Positions 1-6,734 of a DNA stretch of 7,627 nt are shown piece after piece. The notes beneath the pieces were generated by a model. The model made no database searches, was not told the origin of the DNA, and was given only the letters and a program-made list of their open reading frames with translations. The DNA comes from an uncultured Candidatus Melainabacteria bacterium (lineage in GTDB: Bacteria > Cyanobacteriota > Vampirovibrionia > Gastranaerophilales > Gastranaerophilaceae). Each line of letters opens with the position of its first letter. Position 1 is the first letter of the stretch. The stretch lies in the NCBI GenBank assembly GCA_934675225.1, contig CAKUQA010000050.1, positions 1-7,627 on the forward strand, given 5' to 3'. A program made the translations under genes and the position numbers.

Positions 1-1248
1 TTATTGCCTGAAGGTTTCAAATGTCCTAAATGTGGAAAAACACATTGTTTCAAAAAAGAAAATGATATTATGGATGTTTGGTTTGATTCAGGTGTAACTT
101 GGCGTGCAGTAGTTGAAAAACGTTCTGATGTATTGGGACATACACCTGTTGAAATGTATTTGGAAGGTTCTGACCAACATAGAGGCTGGTTCCAATCTTC
201 ATTGTTGACAAGTGTCGCAATACAAGGTAAAGCACCTTATAAATCAGTTTTAACTCACGGGTTTGTATTTGGCGAAGATGGCAGAAAAATGTCAAAATCT
301 TTAGGCAATTACATTAGACCTGATGAAATTATCAAAACTTATGGGGCTGATATCTTGAGATTATGGGCAGCTTCTGTTGATTATAGAAATGATACAAAAA
401 TTGGTAACAATATTATCAAACAGTTAGCTGAAATATTTAAGAAAACAAGAAATACTTCAAGATTTTTACTTGGAAATTTGTTTGATTTTGACCCTAAAAC
501 TGATTATGTTAAATATGATGATTTAAAAGCTATTGACAAGTTTGCTCTACATAAATTAAATCAACTTATTGTAAACGTAACAGAAGCTTTTGATAATTAT
601 GAATTCTACAAATACTTCCAACAGCTTCAAAATTTTGCGGCAGTTGATTTGAGTTCGTTCTATCTTGATATTGTAAAGGATAGATTGTATACGGCAGGTA
701 AAGACTCACTTTCTCGTCATGCCTGCCAAACTGTATTATATGAAACATTACAAACTTTAGTAAGAATGTTAGTTCCTGTAATGCCTCACCAAGCAGAAGA
801 TATTTGGATGAGTGTTCCGGAATGTCAAAGAGGTGGGTTGGAAAGTATTTTACTTTCTGATTGGTGTAAACCAAAACCGGAATGGAATAACGAACAACTT
901 GAAAATGATTTTTCTCAAATTTTAAAAGCTCGTGAAGTTGTTACAAGAGCAATTGAACCTCTTAGGGCTGATAAAAAAGTTGGAAGTTCTCTAGAGGTTG
1001 CAGTATTTATTAAATCAGATAATGCGGATATATTGAAAGCGAATGAAAGTGAACTTTGTAATATATTTATTACATCGCAAGCTTACGTTACAAATGAAAA
1101 ACCTGAAAATGTGTTAAATGAACATTCAGAAGAAGGTTATACCGTTTGGGTAACAAAAGCTGAAGGTGAAAAATGTGCACGTTGCTGGAAATACAGGAAG
1201 TTAAATTCAGATGGTATTTGTGAAGAATGTGCAGAAGCTATTAAATAA
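1..1248 (+). CDS. ileS: Isoleucyl-tRNA synthetase, C-terminal part (5' end outside window)
   Basis: Charges tRNA-Ile with isoleucine in the cytoplasm. The reading frame is open from the first base, so the start and the HIGH-containing N-terminal half are missing; about 415 residues remain of a protein usually around 930. Visible in order are a CPKC...C zinc-knuckle-like stretch (22-48), WFDSG (79-93), the class Ia signature GSDQHRGWF (166-192) and the KMSKS ATP-binding loop (286-300). A helical anticodon-binding domain follows (about 540-830), then a C-terminal zinc finger with CxxC pairs at 1174-1185 and 1219-1230. The C-terminal finger points to the bacterial-type enzyme. The gene ends with TAA and is followed 28 bp later by an intrinsic terminator, so it is the last gene of its transcript. 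No disruption is seen. Confidence 0.97.
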   Translation, partial: LLPEGFKCPKCGKTHCFKKENDIMDVWFDSGVTWRAVVEKRSDVLGHTPVEMYLEGSDQHRGWFQSSLLTSVAIQGKAPYKSVLTHGFVFGEDGRKMSKSLGNYIRPDEIIKTYGADILRLWAASVDYRNDTKIGNNIIKQLAEIFKKTRNTSRFLLGNLFDFDPKTDYVKYDDLKAIDKFALHKLNQLIVNVTEAFDNYEFYKYFQQLQNFAAVDLSSFYLDIVKDRLYTAGKDSLSRHACQTVLYETLQTLVRMLVPVMPHQAEDIWMSVPECQRGGLESILLSDWCKPKPEWNNEQLENDFSQILKAREVVTRAIEPLRADKKVGSSLEVAVFIKSDNADILKANESELCNIFITSQAYVTNEKPENVLNEHSEEGYTVWVTKAEGEKCARCWKYRKLNSDGICEECAEAIK

Positions 1249-1276
1249 TTAGCAGATAAAAAATATAAAAAATATT

Positions 1277-1317
1277 AATGTCCCTTTTCAATATTAATTG
1301 AGGAGGGATATTTTTTT
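1277..1317 (+). terminator. Intrinsic terminator of ileS
   Basis: A 9-bp stem (1277-1285 with 1304-1312, one G-U pair) is extended by two possible U-G wobbles. An inner 5-bp stem, TCAAT/ATTGA (1288-1292 with 1297-1301), closes on a 4-base loop. A run of seven T (1311-1317) follows, overlapping the foot of the stem by two bases. Confidence 0.88.
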
Positions 1318-1342
1318 ATAAAAAATAAGTTAACAAAATAAT

Positions 1343-1380
1343 AAAAAAAGAAGATGTTTTCAATTTTGAAAACATCTTCT
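1343..1380 (-). terminator. Intrinsic terminator of fusA
   Basis: A perfect 15-bp inverted repeat (1349-1363 with 1366-1380) has a 2-base centre. Read on the minus strand, a T tract (complement of A 1343-1348) follows at once, and the hairpin begins 20 bp after the fusA stop. On the plus strand no T tract follows, so it serves the minus strand. Confidence 0.92.
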
Positions 1381-1400
1381 CCTGTATATTTTATATCAAC

Positions 1401-3491
1401 TTACGCTTTAGCAGCTCCTGATTTTTCAATAATTTCTTTTTCAACATTAGCAGGAACTTGTTCGTAATTATGGAATTCCATAGAGAATGTTCCACGGCCT
1501 TGAGTATTTGATCTCAAGTCTGTAGCATAACCGAACATGTTAGCTAATGGAACTAATGCTCTAACAATTACGTTACCTGTGTTGCCTTGAGGTTCTTGAC
1601 CTTCAACACGTCCACGGCGTCTTGAAATATCACCGATAATTGTTCCTGTGAATTCATCAGGAATTTCGATTTCAACTTTCATCATTGGTTCAAGGATACA
1701 AGGTTGAGCTTTGCGGCAACCATCTTTAATAGCCATAGAACCAGCGATTTTAAATGCCATTTCTGATGAGTCAACTTCGTGATAAGATCCATCATAAAGT
1801 TCAACTTTAACATCAATCATTGGGAATCCTGCTAAGATACCGCCTTCAAGAGCTTCTTCCATACCTTTTCTTGCAGGTTCAATGTATTCTTTAGGAATAG
1901 CACCACCAACGATTTTGTTTTCAAATACAAATCCGGCATTTTCTTCTGCTGGAGAAATTCTAACTTTAACGTGACCATATTGACCTTTACCACCTGATTG
2001 ACGGATGAATTTAGAATCTTGGTCAGCGTTTCCGCGGATTGTTTCTCTGTAAGCAACTTGAGGTTTACCAATGTTAGCTTCAACTTTGAATTCTCTCATC
2101 ATACGGTCAACGATGATATCAAGGTGAAGTTCACCCATACCAGAAATAATTGTTTGACCTGTTTCTGTATCAGATTTAACTCTGAATGAAGGATCTTCTT
2201 CAGCAAGTTTTTGAAGTGCGATACCCATTTTGTCTTGGTCAGCTTTTGTTTTTGGTTCAATAGCAACAGAAATAACAGGTTCTGGGAATGTCATTCTTTC
2301 CAAGATAATTGGAGCTTTTTCATCACACAAAGTATCACCTGTTGTAGTATCTTTCAAACCAACAGCTGCACAGATATCACCTGCGTAAACTTCTTGTTCT
2401 TCAATACGTTGGTCAGCATACATACGAACCAATCTTGCGATACGTTCTTTTTTGCCGTTTGTAGCGTTAAGAACATAAGAACCTGCAGTGATTACACCTG
2501 AATAAACTCTTAAGAAAGTCAAACGACCTACATAAGGGTCAGTCATAACTTTGAAAGCTAAAGCTGAGAATGGTTCTGTATCAGAAGAATGTCTTTCTGT
2601 TTTTGTACCATCTTCAAGTTCACCTTCAATAGCTTTTACATCAACCGGAGATGGCATATAGTCAACAACTGCGTTTAATAAAAGTTGAACACCTTTGTTT
2701 TTGAAAGCTGTACCGCAAGTTACAGGAACGATTTTGTTTTCGCAAACTGCTTTTCTTAAAACAGCTTTTAATTCGTCAACTGTAATTGAAGCAGGATCTT
2801 CAAAATATTTTTCCATCAAAGCATCGTCTTCAGAAGCGATAGCTTCAACCATAGCATCGTGATATTCTTGAGCTTTTTCTAACATATCAGCAGGAATATC
2901 TTCTTCCTTAATATCTGTACCTAAGTCATTAGTATAGATTTCAGCTTTCATTGTCATCAAGTCAATAAGACCGTTAAATTTATCTTCAGCACCGATAGGT
3001 AATTGAATAGGTACAGCGTTTGCGCCTAATCTTGTTTTAATTTGGTCAACAACTCTGTAGAAATCTGCACCAGTTCTATCCATTTTGTTTACGAATACCA
3101 TACGTGGAACTTCGTATCTGTTAGCTTGACGCCATACAGTTTCTGATTGAGATTGAACACCACCTACTGCATCTAAAAGGGCAATAGCACCATCTAGTAC
3201 TCTTAAACTTCTTGTAACTTCAATTGTAAAGTCAACGTGTCCTGGAGTATCTATTAGGTTAATTCTGTGTCCTTTCCAAAATGCAGTTGTTGCTGCAGAA
3301 GTGATAGTTATACCACGTTCTTTTTCTTGTTCCATGAAGTCAGTTACAGCTGCACCATCGTGAGTTTCACCGATTTTATGAGTTTTACCTGTGTAAAACA
3401 AAATACGTTCAGTTGTAGTGGTTTTGCCGGCATCAATGTGAGCAGCAATACCAATGTTTCTGATTTTTTCTAATGGAGTTTGTCTTGCCAT
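1401..3491 (-). CDS. fusA: Translation elongation factor G (EF-G)
   Basis: Ribosomal GTPase that drives tRNA-mRNA translocation and, with ribosome recycling factor, splits post-termination ribosomes. The 696-residue length is normal. G-domain motifs are complete: AHIDAGKT (residues 17-24), RGITI in switch I (59-63), DTPGH (81-85), NKMD (135-138). Domain II follows at roughly 300-400 and domain III to about 480. Domain IV carries the tip histidine in YHEVD (His571, equivalent by pattern to E. coli His583). Domain V occupies about the last 95 residues. The ATG start is supported by the family-typical N-terminus and by an AAGGA Shine-Dalgarno sequence (3501-3505) 9 nt upstream. The gene is monocistronic: its own terminator lies downstream, and a divergent promoter region rather than rpsG lies upstream, although fusA usually sits in the str operon. 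The sequence looks like canonical EF-G rather than a tetracycline-protection or LepA paralogue. Confidence 0.98.
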   Translation of the reverse strand: MARQTPLEKIRNIGIAAHIDAGKTTTTERILFYTGKTHKIGETHDGAAVTDFMEQEKERGITITSAATTAFWKGHRINLIDTPGHVDFTIEVTRSLRVLDGAIALLDAVGGVQSQSETVWRQANRYEVPRMVFVNKMDRTGADFYRVVDQIKTRLGANAVPIQLPIGAEDKFNGLIDLMTMKAEIYTNDLGTDIKEEDIPADMLEKAQEYHDAMVEAIASEDDALMEKYFEDPASITVDELKAVLRKAVCENKIVPVTCGTAFKNKGVQLLLNAVVDYMPSPVDVKAIEGELEDGTKTERHSSDTEPFSALAFKVMTDPYVGRLTFLRVYSGVITAGSYVLNATNGKKERIARLVRMYADQRIEEQEVYAGDICAAVGLKDTTTGDTLCDEKAPIILERMTFPEPVISVAIEPKTKADQDKMGIALQKLAEEDPSFRVKSDTETGQTIISGMGELHLDIIVDRMMREFKVEANIGKPQVAYRETIRGNADQDSKFIRQSGGKGQYGHVKVRISPAEENAGFVFENKIVGGAIPKEYIEPARKGMEEALEGGILAGFPMIDVKVELYDGSYHEVDSSEMAFKIAGSMAIKDGCRKAQPCILEPMMKVEIEIPDEFTGTIIGDISRRRGRVEGQEPQGNTGNVIVRALVPLANMFGYATDLRSNTQGRGTFSMEFHNYEQVPANVEKEIIEKSGAAKA

Positions 3492-3526
3492 TTTTGTTTT
3501 TCCTTTTTTATATTGTGTACATCGCT

Positions 3527-3532
3527 ATTATA
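3527..3532 (-). promoter_or_regulatory. Putative fusA −10 box
   Basis: A perfect TATAAT on the minus strand would start transcription near 3520, giving a leader of about 29 nt that contains the AAGGA ribosome binding site at 3501-3505. The −35 region at 17-18 bp spacing is only A/T-rich and matches TTGACA poorly, so only the −10 is well supported. Confidence 0.6.
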
Positions 3533-3638
3533 AATTTTTTAGCTTCACTAAAATTATCACATGAACATAGTTTTTTGTAAATCAATTTAGAAAATGAGGT
3601 TAAGTAATGTTCATATTTTTAGTAAGGTGATTAGCAAA

Positions 3639-3728
3639 TTGTGAATAGTGAGTAAATTCTCCTTTACGGGTTTATGCCAAATTTATCTTTGAGCATAACG
3701 AACGAAATGGACTTTTCACTTTTCACAA
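3639..3728. repeat. Imperfect inverted repeat in the fusA-uppS intergenic region
   Basis: TTGTGAATAGTGA (3639-3651) is matched in reverse complement by TCACTTTTCACAA (3716-3728), 12 of 13 positions, with 64 bp between. The right arm continues into further short CAC/CTCAC repeats (to about 3740). No open reading frame worth calling lies inside. It may be a small miniature element or low-complexity repeat placed upstream of the uppS promoter. Confidence 0.45.
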
Positions 3729-3745
3729 CTCACTTTTCCCTTACA

Positions 3746-3774
3746 TTTCCATTTTTTCATTTTTGCCGTATAAT
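3746..3774 (+). promoter_or_regulatory. uppS promoter, probably producing a leaderless mRNA
   Basis: A perfect TATAAT (3769-3774) is preceded at 17-bp spacing by TTTCCA (3746-3751), which matches TTGACA at 4 of 6 positions. Only 6 bp separate the −10 from the uppS ATG at 3781, so the expected transcription start falls on or next to the A of the start codon. No Shine-Dalgarno sequence is present in those bases or just upstream. Confidence 0.65.
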
Positions 3775-3780
3775 ACAATC

Positions 3781-4509
3781 ATGAACACGCTGGAAAAAGA
3801 TTTAAAAACAAATGAAATAGTAAAAAGTACTAACTTGCAACATATTGCAATAATTATGGACGGCAATCGCAGGTGGGCGAAAGAGAAGAATTTGCCATCC
3901 GCGATGGGACACAAAAAAGGTGTAGATGCCCTAAAGGCAACACTTCGTGCTTGCAAGGATTTTGGTATAAAATATTTGACGGTATATGCATTTTCAACAG
4001 AAAATTGGAACAGAAAAAAGGAAGAAGTTGATTTTTTGATGGAATTGTTGGCAATTACTCTCACAAATGAACTTGCAGAGATGCATTCAGAGGGGGTTGT
4101 AATCAGCTTTATAGGTGATATTAAAAAATTAAGTCCTAAGCTTCAAAAAATTCTTAATAATTCTGTGGAAACAACAAAAAATAATACGGGGGTTCATCTC
4201 CAAATTGCGTTTAATTATGGAGCAAGAGATGAAATTCTTCATGCTGTAAAAAATATTGTTGCTCAGGGAATTAATCCTGAAGATATTACAGAAGATACTA
4301 TATCTCAGAATCTTTATACGAATGGAATTCCTGATCCTGATTTGCTAATTAGAACAGGTGGAGAGAAAAGAGTTTCAAACTATTTGTTGTGGCAAATTGC
4401 GTATTCTGAAATTCTTGTAACAAAGCAGTATTGGCCGGAATTTGATAAAAATTCTTTGGCAAGTGCAGTTGAAGAATTTCATAATAGACAGAGAAGGTTT
4501 GGAAAATAG
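3781..4509 (+). CDS. uppS: Isoprenyl transferase / undecaprenyl diphosphate synthase (cis-prenyltransferase)
   Basis: Adds isopentenyl diphosphate units in cis to farnesyl diphosphate, making the C55 lipid carrier for peptidoglycan and other surface polymers; the enzyme acts at the membrane face. The 242 residues are typical for the family. Conserved blocks: HIAIIMDGNRRWA (21-33) with catalytic Asp27, GHKKG (43-47), YAFSTENWNR (69-78), and near the C-terminus IRTGGEKRVSN with Arg191, Arg197 and Ser199 plus Glu210, which bind diphosphate and magnesium in the family. An in-frame TTG at 3763 would lengthen the protein by six residues, but it lies across the −10 box and lacks a ribosome binding site, so ATG 3781 is preferred. 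Downstream comes rdgB rather than the usual cdsA. Function is confident; the start is moderately so. Confidence 0.95.
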   Translation: MNTLEKDLKTNEIVKSTNLQHIAIIMDGNRRWAKEKNLPSAMGHKKGVDALKATLRACKDFGIKYLTVYAFSTENWNRKKEEVDFLMELLAITLTNELAEMHSEGVVISFIGDIKKLSPKLQKILNNSVETTKNNTGVHLQIAFNYGARDEILHAVKNIVAQGINPEDITEDTISQNLYTNGIPDPDLLIRTGGEKRVSNYLLWQIAYSEILVTKQYWPEFDKNSLASAVEEFHNRQRRFGK

Positions 4510-4513
4510 GGAG
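4508..4513 (+). promoter_or_regulatory. rdgB ribosome binding site overlapping the uppS stop
   Basis: AGGGAG begins inside the uppS TAG and ends 6 nt before the rdgB ATG at 4520. This fixes the rdgB start and suggests translational coupling of the two genes. Confidence 0.8.
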
Positions 4514-4519
4514 TAGCAA

Positions 4520-5086
4520 ATGATTAAACTCGTATTTGCAACATCTAATCCACACAAATTACAGGAAATAAAAGATATTGCGGGAAATACTGATATCGAA
4601 TTTTTGTTGCCGCCAAGCGAATTTAATCCAATTGAAGATGGAGCAACTTTTGAGGAAAATTCATATATTAAAGCTAAAGAAGCTGCTAAATTAAGCGGAA
4701 TTGTTGCATTAGCAGACGATTCAGGTTTGTGTGTTGAAGCATTGGGCGGTGCTCCGGGAATTTATTCTGCAAGATATGCTGATACTCCGCGGGCTCGAAT
4801 TGAGAAGCTTTTAAATGCTATGAATGGAAAAGACAATAGAAAAGCGAAATTTGTTTGTGCTATGACTCTTGTAAATCCAAAGGGTGAAATTGTTTTTCAA
4901 ACACGAGGAGAATGTTGCGGAAATATTGCGCTAAAACAAGCAGGTACAAACGGATTTGGTTATGATCCAATATTTCTTATAGGTGATGGGAATATAACAA
5001 TGGCAGAACTGTCAGAAAAAGAGAAAAATAATATTTCCCACAGAGGTCAAGCATTGAGGAATGTTTTGGAGTTTTTGAAAGTGTAA
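4520..5086 (+). CDS. rdgB: Non-canonical purine NTP pyrophosphatase (RdgB/HAM1 family)
   Basis: Hydrolyses dITP, XTP and related deaminated purine nucleotides to monophosphates, keeping them out of DNA and RNA; cytosolic. The 188 residues are close to the family norm (about 190-200). Signature blocks are all present: ATSNPHKLQE (7-16), TFEENSYIKA (43-52), ADDSGLCVEALGGAPG (65-80) with the metal-binding and catalytic Asp pair 66-67, GFGYDPIF (145-152) and SHRGQAL (173-179). The start is fixed by the AGGGAG site 6 nt upstream. It lies 10 bp behind uppS and is very likely co-transcribed with it. No conventional terminator follows; the left arm of a GC-rich inverted-repeat element begins 2 bp after the stop. 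Confidence 0.96.
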   Translation: MIKLVFATSNPHKLQEIKDIAGNTDIEFLLPPSEFNPIEDGATFEENSYIKAKEAAKLSGIVALADDSGLCVEALGGAPGIYSARYADTPRARIEKLLNAMNGKDNRKAKFVCAMTLVNPKGEIVFQTRGECCGNIALKQAGTNGFGYDPIFLIGDGNITMAELSEKEKNNISHRGQALRNVLEFLKV

Positions 5087-5088
5087 TT

Positions 5089-5137
5089 ATACCCCTCACC
5101 CGCCTTACAGGCACCCTCTCCCCGATGGGGCGAAGGA
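5089..5137 (+). repeat. Left terminal inverted repeat of the DUF559-remnant element
   Basis: A 49-bp GC-rich arm starting 2 bp after the rdgB stop. It contains two small hairpins of its own: GCCT/AGGC around TAC (5102-5112) and CCCC/GGGG around GAT (5120-5130). The framework CCCTCACCCG...CACCCTCTCCCC resembles dispersed intergenic repeats that I recall from unrelated bacteria. Confidence 0.9.
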
Positions 5138-5143
5138 AAATTG

Positions 5144-5152
5144 TGGTATAAT
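5144..5152 (+). promoter_or_regulatory. Extended −10 promoter for the DUF559 remnant
   Basis: TGGTATAAT is an extended −10 (TGnTATAAT). The TATAAT at 5147-5152 is followed after 6 bp by the ATG at 5159, the same spacing as at uppS, so a leaderless transcript is again predicted. No −35 match is seen; that position falls inside the left repeat arm. Confidence 0.5.
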
Positions 5153-5158
5153 AATAGT

Positions 5159-5333
5159 ATGAACAAGAAACATGACTATACAGAAAAATCGCTTTCTTAT
5201 GCAAAAAATTTAAGACAAAATATGACAGAATTTGAAAATAAGTTATGGTTTAGGATATAAAATTGTAAGAATTTATAATAACGAATTAAATAAAATCGAA
5301 AACGTGTTAGTGTTTATAGAATTGAATATATAA
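5159..5333 (+). pseudogene. DUF559-like endonuclease gene, internally deleted and frameshifted
   Basis: The first fragment (5159-5260, 33 codons) reads MNKKHDYTEKS... and then NLRQNMTEFENKLWFR. It matches the N-terminal pattern of DUF559 proteins (LRxxxTxxExxLWxxLR), small nucleases related to the Vsr/restriction-endonuclease fold. A second fragment in another frame (5253-5333) reads GYKIVRIYNNELNKIENVLVF. It matches the family's C-terminal pattern (GYxVLRFWNNEVLxNxExVL). Intact members are about 110-125 residues, so roughly half is missing. The missing part includes the central acidic catalytic region and the DGxQH-like motif. The junction near 5251-5256 also shifts frame, so no active nuclease can be made. 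Family assignment is from remembered motif patterns. Confidence 0.72.
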
Positions 5334-5336
5334 ACA

Positions 5337-5385
5337 TCCTTCGCCCAATCGGGGAGAGGGTGCCTGTAAGGCGGGTGAGGGGTAT
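5337..5385 (-). repeat. Right terminal inverted repeat of the DUF559-remnant element
   Basis: Reverse complement of the left arm at 48 of 49 positions. Its outer end lies 29 bp past the stop of the minus-strand coiled-coil protein gene, so transcripts arriving from that side would also enter a GC-rich fold. No T tract follows on either strand. Confidence 0.9.
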
Positions 5386-5414
5386 GTATTATTCGCTCAA
5401 ATATCAACAACTCC

Positions 5415-6716
5415 TTAACCGAATGTTTTGAATGAATTTTCTACGTTTTTGCTAACTACGTTTTTAACAGAGTCATATTCTGTTTGTAGTGCAGAGTGTT
5501 CAGTATCAAGTTTTTTCAACTCTAAATCAAGCTTTTTATCTTGGTTTTCTAAATCTGCCATGTCTTGATTATATTTTGATTCTGCTTTCGCAATTGCACG
5601 TTCGTCAGAAACTTCTTGAATACAATTGTCTTCTGATATTGTAGTTGTTTTAAATGATTTTGATGTTGTGGAATAATATTCCAAACGCAAAGAACCGTCT
5701 CTTAATGCTGCTTCAAATACCGTATTATCTTTTAGTGGAGATTTTTCAACATTACCGGCTGTACCTGTGCCAACAGATGCATATTTGTAATGTTCCGGAT
5801 CGTTAACAGCGTCAACAGGCTGTTCAGAATATGTAAAATATCCACTTGATTGCATTTTTGAATAAATATTTTTGTAGTAATTCAACATAGCTTTGTTATC
5901 ACTATTTGCAGCAGATTTCAAAGAAGCATCATTATTCATTTGGTATGTAACATGAAATCTATTTTTATCGGTTGCATCTTTGCCTTCATTAGTTCTCAAA
6001 TAAGCTTCTGTGATAGACATAGCATAGTCATATAATTCTTTTTGCTCGTCGGTTGTGCCTTCATAGTTAATAGGCCCACTTATATCATTTCCATCTTTAT
6101 CTTTTCCGGAATATCCTGCATAACCACGTCCGATAGCGTAATCATTATTGTTGTTAACATCACCACCTTCAGCAATAGTTTCTGTCCAACTAAAACCAAA
6201 GTCGTGTTCGTAATCTCCAATGTTTATACCTACAGTAGCAAAATATTTATCCCAAGCTTCATGGATTTTTTGCTCTGCAGCAGATTGGTCTTCTGTTCTC
6301 TTAGGAGTATCGTTTCCATAAGTTTTTTGAACAGTAACATCTGATTGAGAATAACCTAAATTAGCTAAAAATTGGTTGTAATCTCCGCCTGCTTTCGTAT
6401 AGGCATCTGCAATCGGTTTTGTAACTAAAACTTTTCCTTTTGTATCTGTAACAACATACTGTTTTGTATTAGCTGCCATCTCAGGTCCAGTCATTGTATT
6501 GTATGAGATATCCGTATATGTTGCTTCAGAACCGTTAAAACCTGTTAATACTGTCAATTTTGTAGTATTAAGAGCCTCATTATATTCGTTTGTAATTTGT
6601 TGAGTTTGATCTGCTAAACGTTGTTTTGAATAGGAAATACTTTGACCAGAATTTTCATTATTGGTCAATCTTGCTGTTATGCTCAATAGTCTAGCTTGTG
6701 ATGCTGCCATTCCCAT
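5415..6716 (-). CDS. Uncharacterised protein with MGMAASQARLL N-terminus and C-terminal coiled coil
   Basis: Function unknown; 433 residues. The N-terminal 60 residues (MGMAASQARLLSITARL, then a Gln/Asn-rich stretch ending near EYNEALNTTKL) look helical. The last 60 (about 374-433) are a strongly predicted amphipathic coiled coil rich in K, E, D, L and Q, ending NSFKTFG. The middle is acidic and rich in Tyr, Gly, Asn and Asp, with no motif I recognise. There is no signal peptide and no membrane segment. Helical ends flanking a variable middle resemble flagellin and other axial proteins, but that is an analogy, not a domain match. From memory, similar N- and C-termini recur in many paralogues of gut Melainabacteria. 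The start at 6716 is chosen over an ATG 15 codons upstream because GAAAGGA (6726-6732) is well placed for it and the protein then begins with the family-like MGMAASQ. It is probably monocistronic, lying behind the terminator at 6815-6850. Confidence 0.88.
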   Translation of the reverse strand: MGMAASQARLLSITARLTNNENSGQSISYSKQRLADQTQQITNEYNEALNTTKLTVLTGFNGSEATYTDISYNTMTGPEMAANTKQYVVTDTKGKVLVTKPIADAYTKAGGDYNQFLANLGYSQSDVTVQKTYGNDTPKRTEDQSAAEQKIHEAWDKYFATVGINIGDYEHDFGFSWTETIAEGGDVNNNNDYAIGRGYAGYSGKDKDGNDISGPINYEGTTDEQKELYDYAMSITEAYLRTNEGKDATDKNRFHVTYQMNNDASLKSAANSDNKAMLNYYKNIYSKMQSSGYFTYSEQPVDAVNDPEHYKYASVGTGTAGNVEKSPLKDNTVFEAALRDGSLRLEYYSTTSKSFKTTTISEDNCIQEVSDERAIAKAESKYNQDMADLENQDKKLDLELKKLDTEHSALQTEYDSVKNVVSKNVENSFKTFG

Positions 6717-6725
6717 AATAGATTT

Positions 6726-6732
6726 TCCTTTC
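6726..6732 (-). promoter_or_regulatory. Ribosome binding site fixing the start at 6716
   Basis: On the minus strand GAAAGGA ends 9 nt before the ATG at 6714-6716, the same spacing and A-rich spacer as at fusA. This rules out the longer start 15 codons upstream, whose coding stretch would run over this site. Confidence 0.75.
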
Positions 6733-6734
6733 AA

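Larger units (their letters stand above)
5089..5385. mobile_element. 297-bp inverted-repeat element enclosing a DUF559-like nuclease remnant
   Basis: Two 49-bp terminal inverted repeats, 48 of 49 positions matching (the mismatch pairs 5127 with 5347), enclose 199 bp of AT-rich DNA. The interior holds a promoter-like TATAAT and two out-of-frame fragments of a DUF559-type nuclease gene. The arms are about 65% G+C against a strongly AT-rich neighbourhood, so they look foreign. Both C-rich ends (CCCCTCACCC and its complement) are bounded by TA. That fits insertion at a TA dinucleotide but does not prove it. No longer target duplication is visible. The element fills the gap between the convergent genes rdgB and the coiled-coil protein gene. 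Mobility is inferred; the repeats and the gene remnant are read directly. Confidence 0.7.

Noticed and set aside
1998..2501. Plus-strand reading frames inside fusA
   Set aside because: Cys/Phe/Ser-rich antisense shadows of the EF-G coding sequence without ribosome binding sites.
3763..3780. Longer uppS starting at TTG 3763
   Set aside because: The extra codons span the TATAAT box, no ribosome binding site precedes the TTG, and family N-termini do not need the extension.
4977..5204. Minus-strand reading frame across rdgB and the left repeat arm
   Set aside because: Shadow of rdgB and the GC-rich repeat; the peptide PIGERVPVRRVRG is just the repeat arm in translation.
5089..5385. CRISPR array or rRNA/tRNA gene as an explanation of the GC-rich repeats
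   Set aside because: There are only two copies and they are inverted rather than direct, with a gene remnant between them; no tRNA cloverleaf could be recognised.
6042..6344. Plus-strand 100-residue reading frame with hydrophobic stretches
   Set aside because: Antisense to the coiled-coil protein gene; the hydrophobicity comes from the complement of Asn/Asp/Lys codons and no ribosome binding site is seen.
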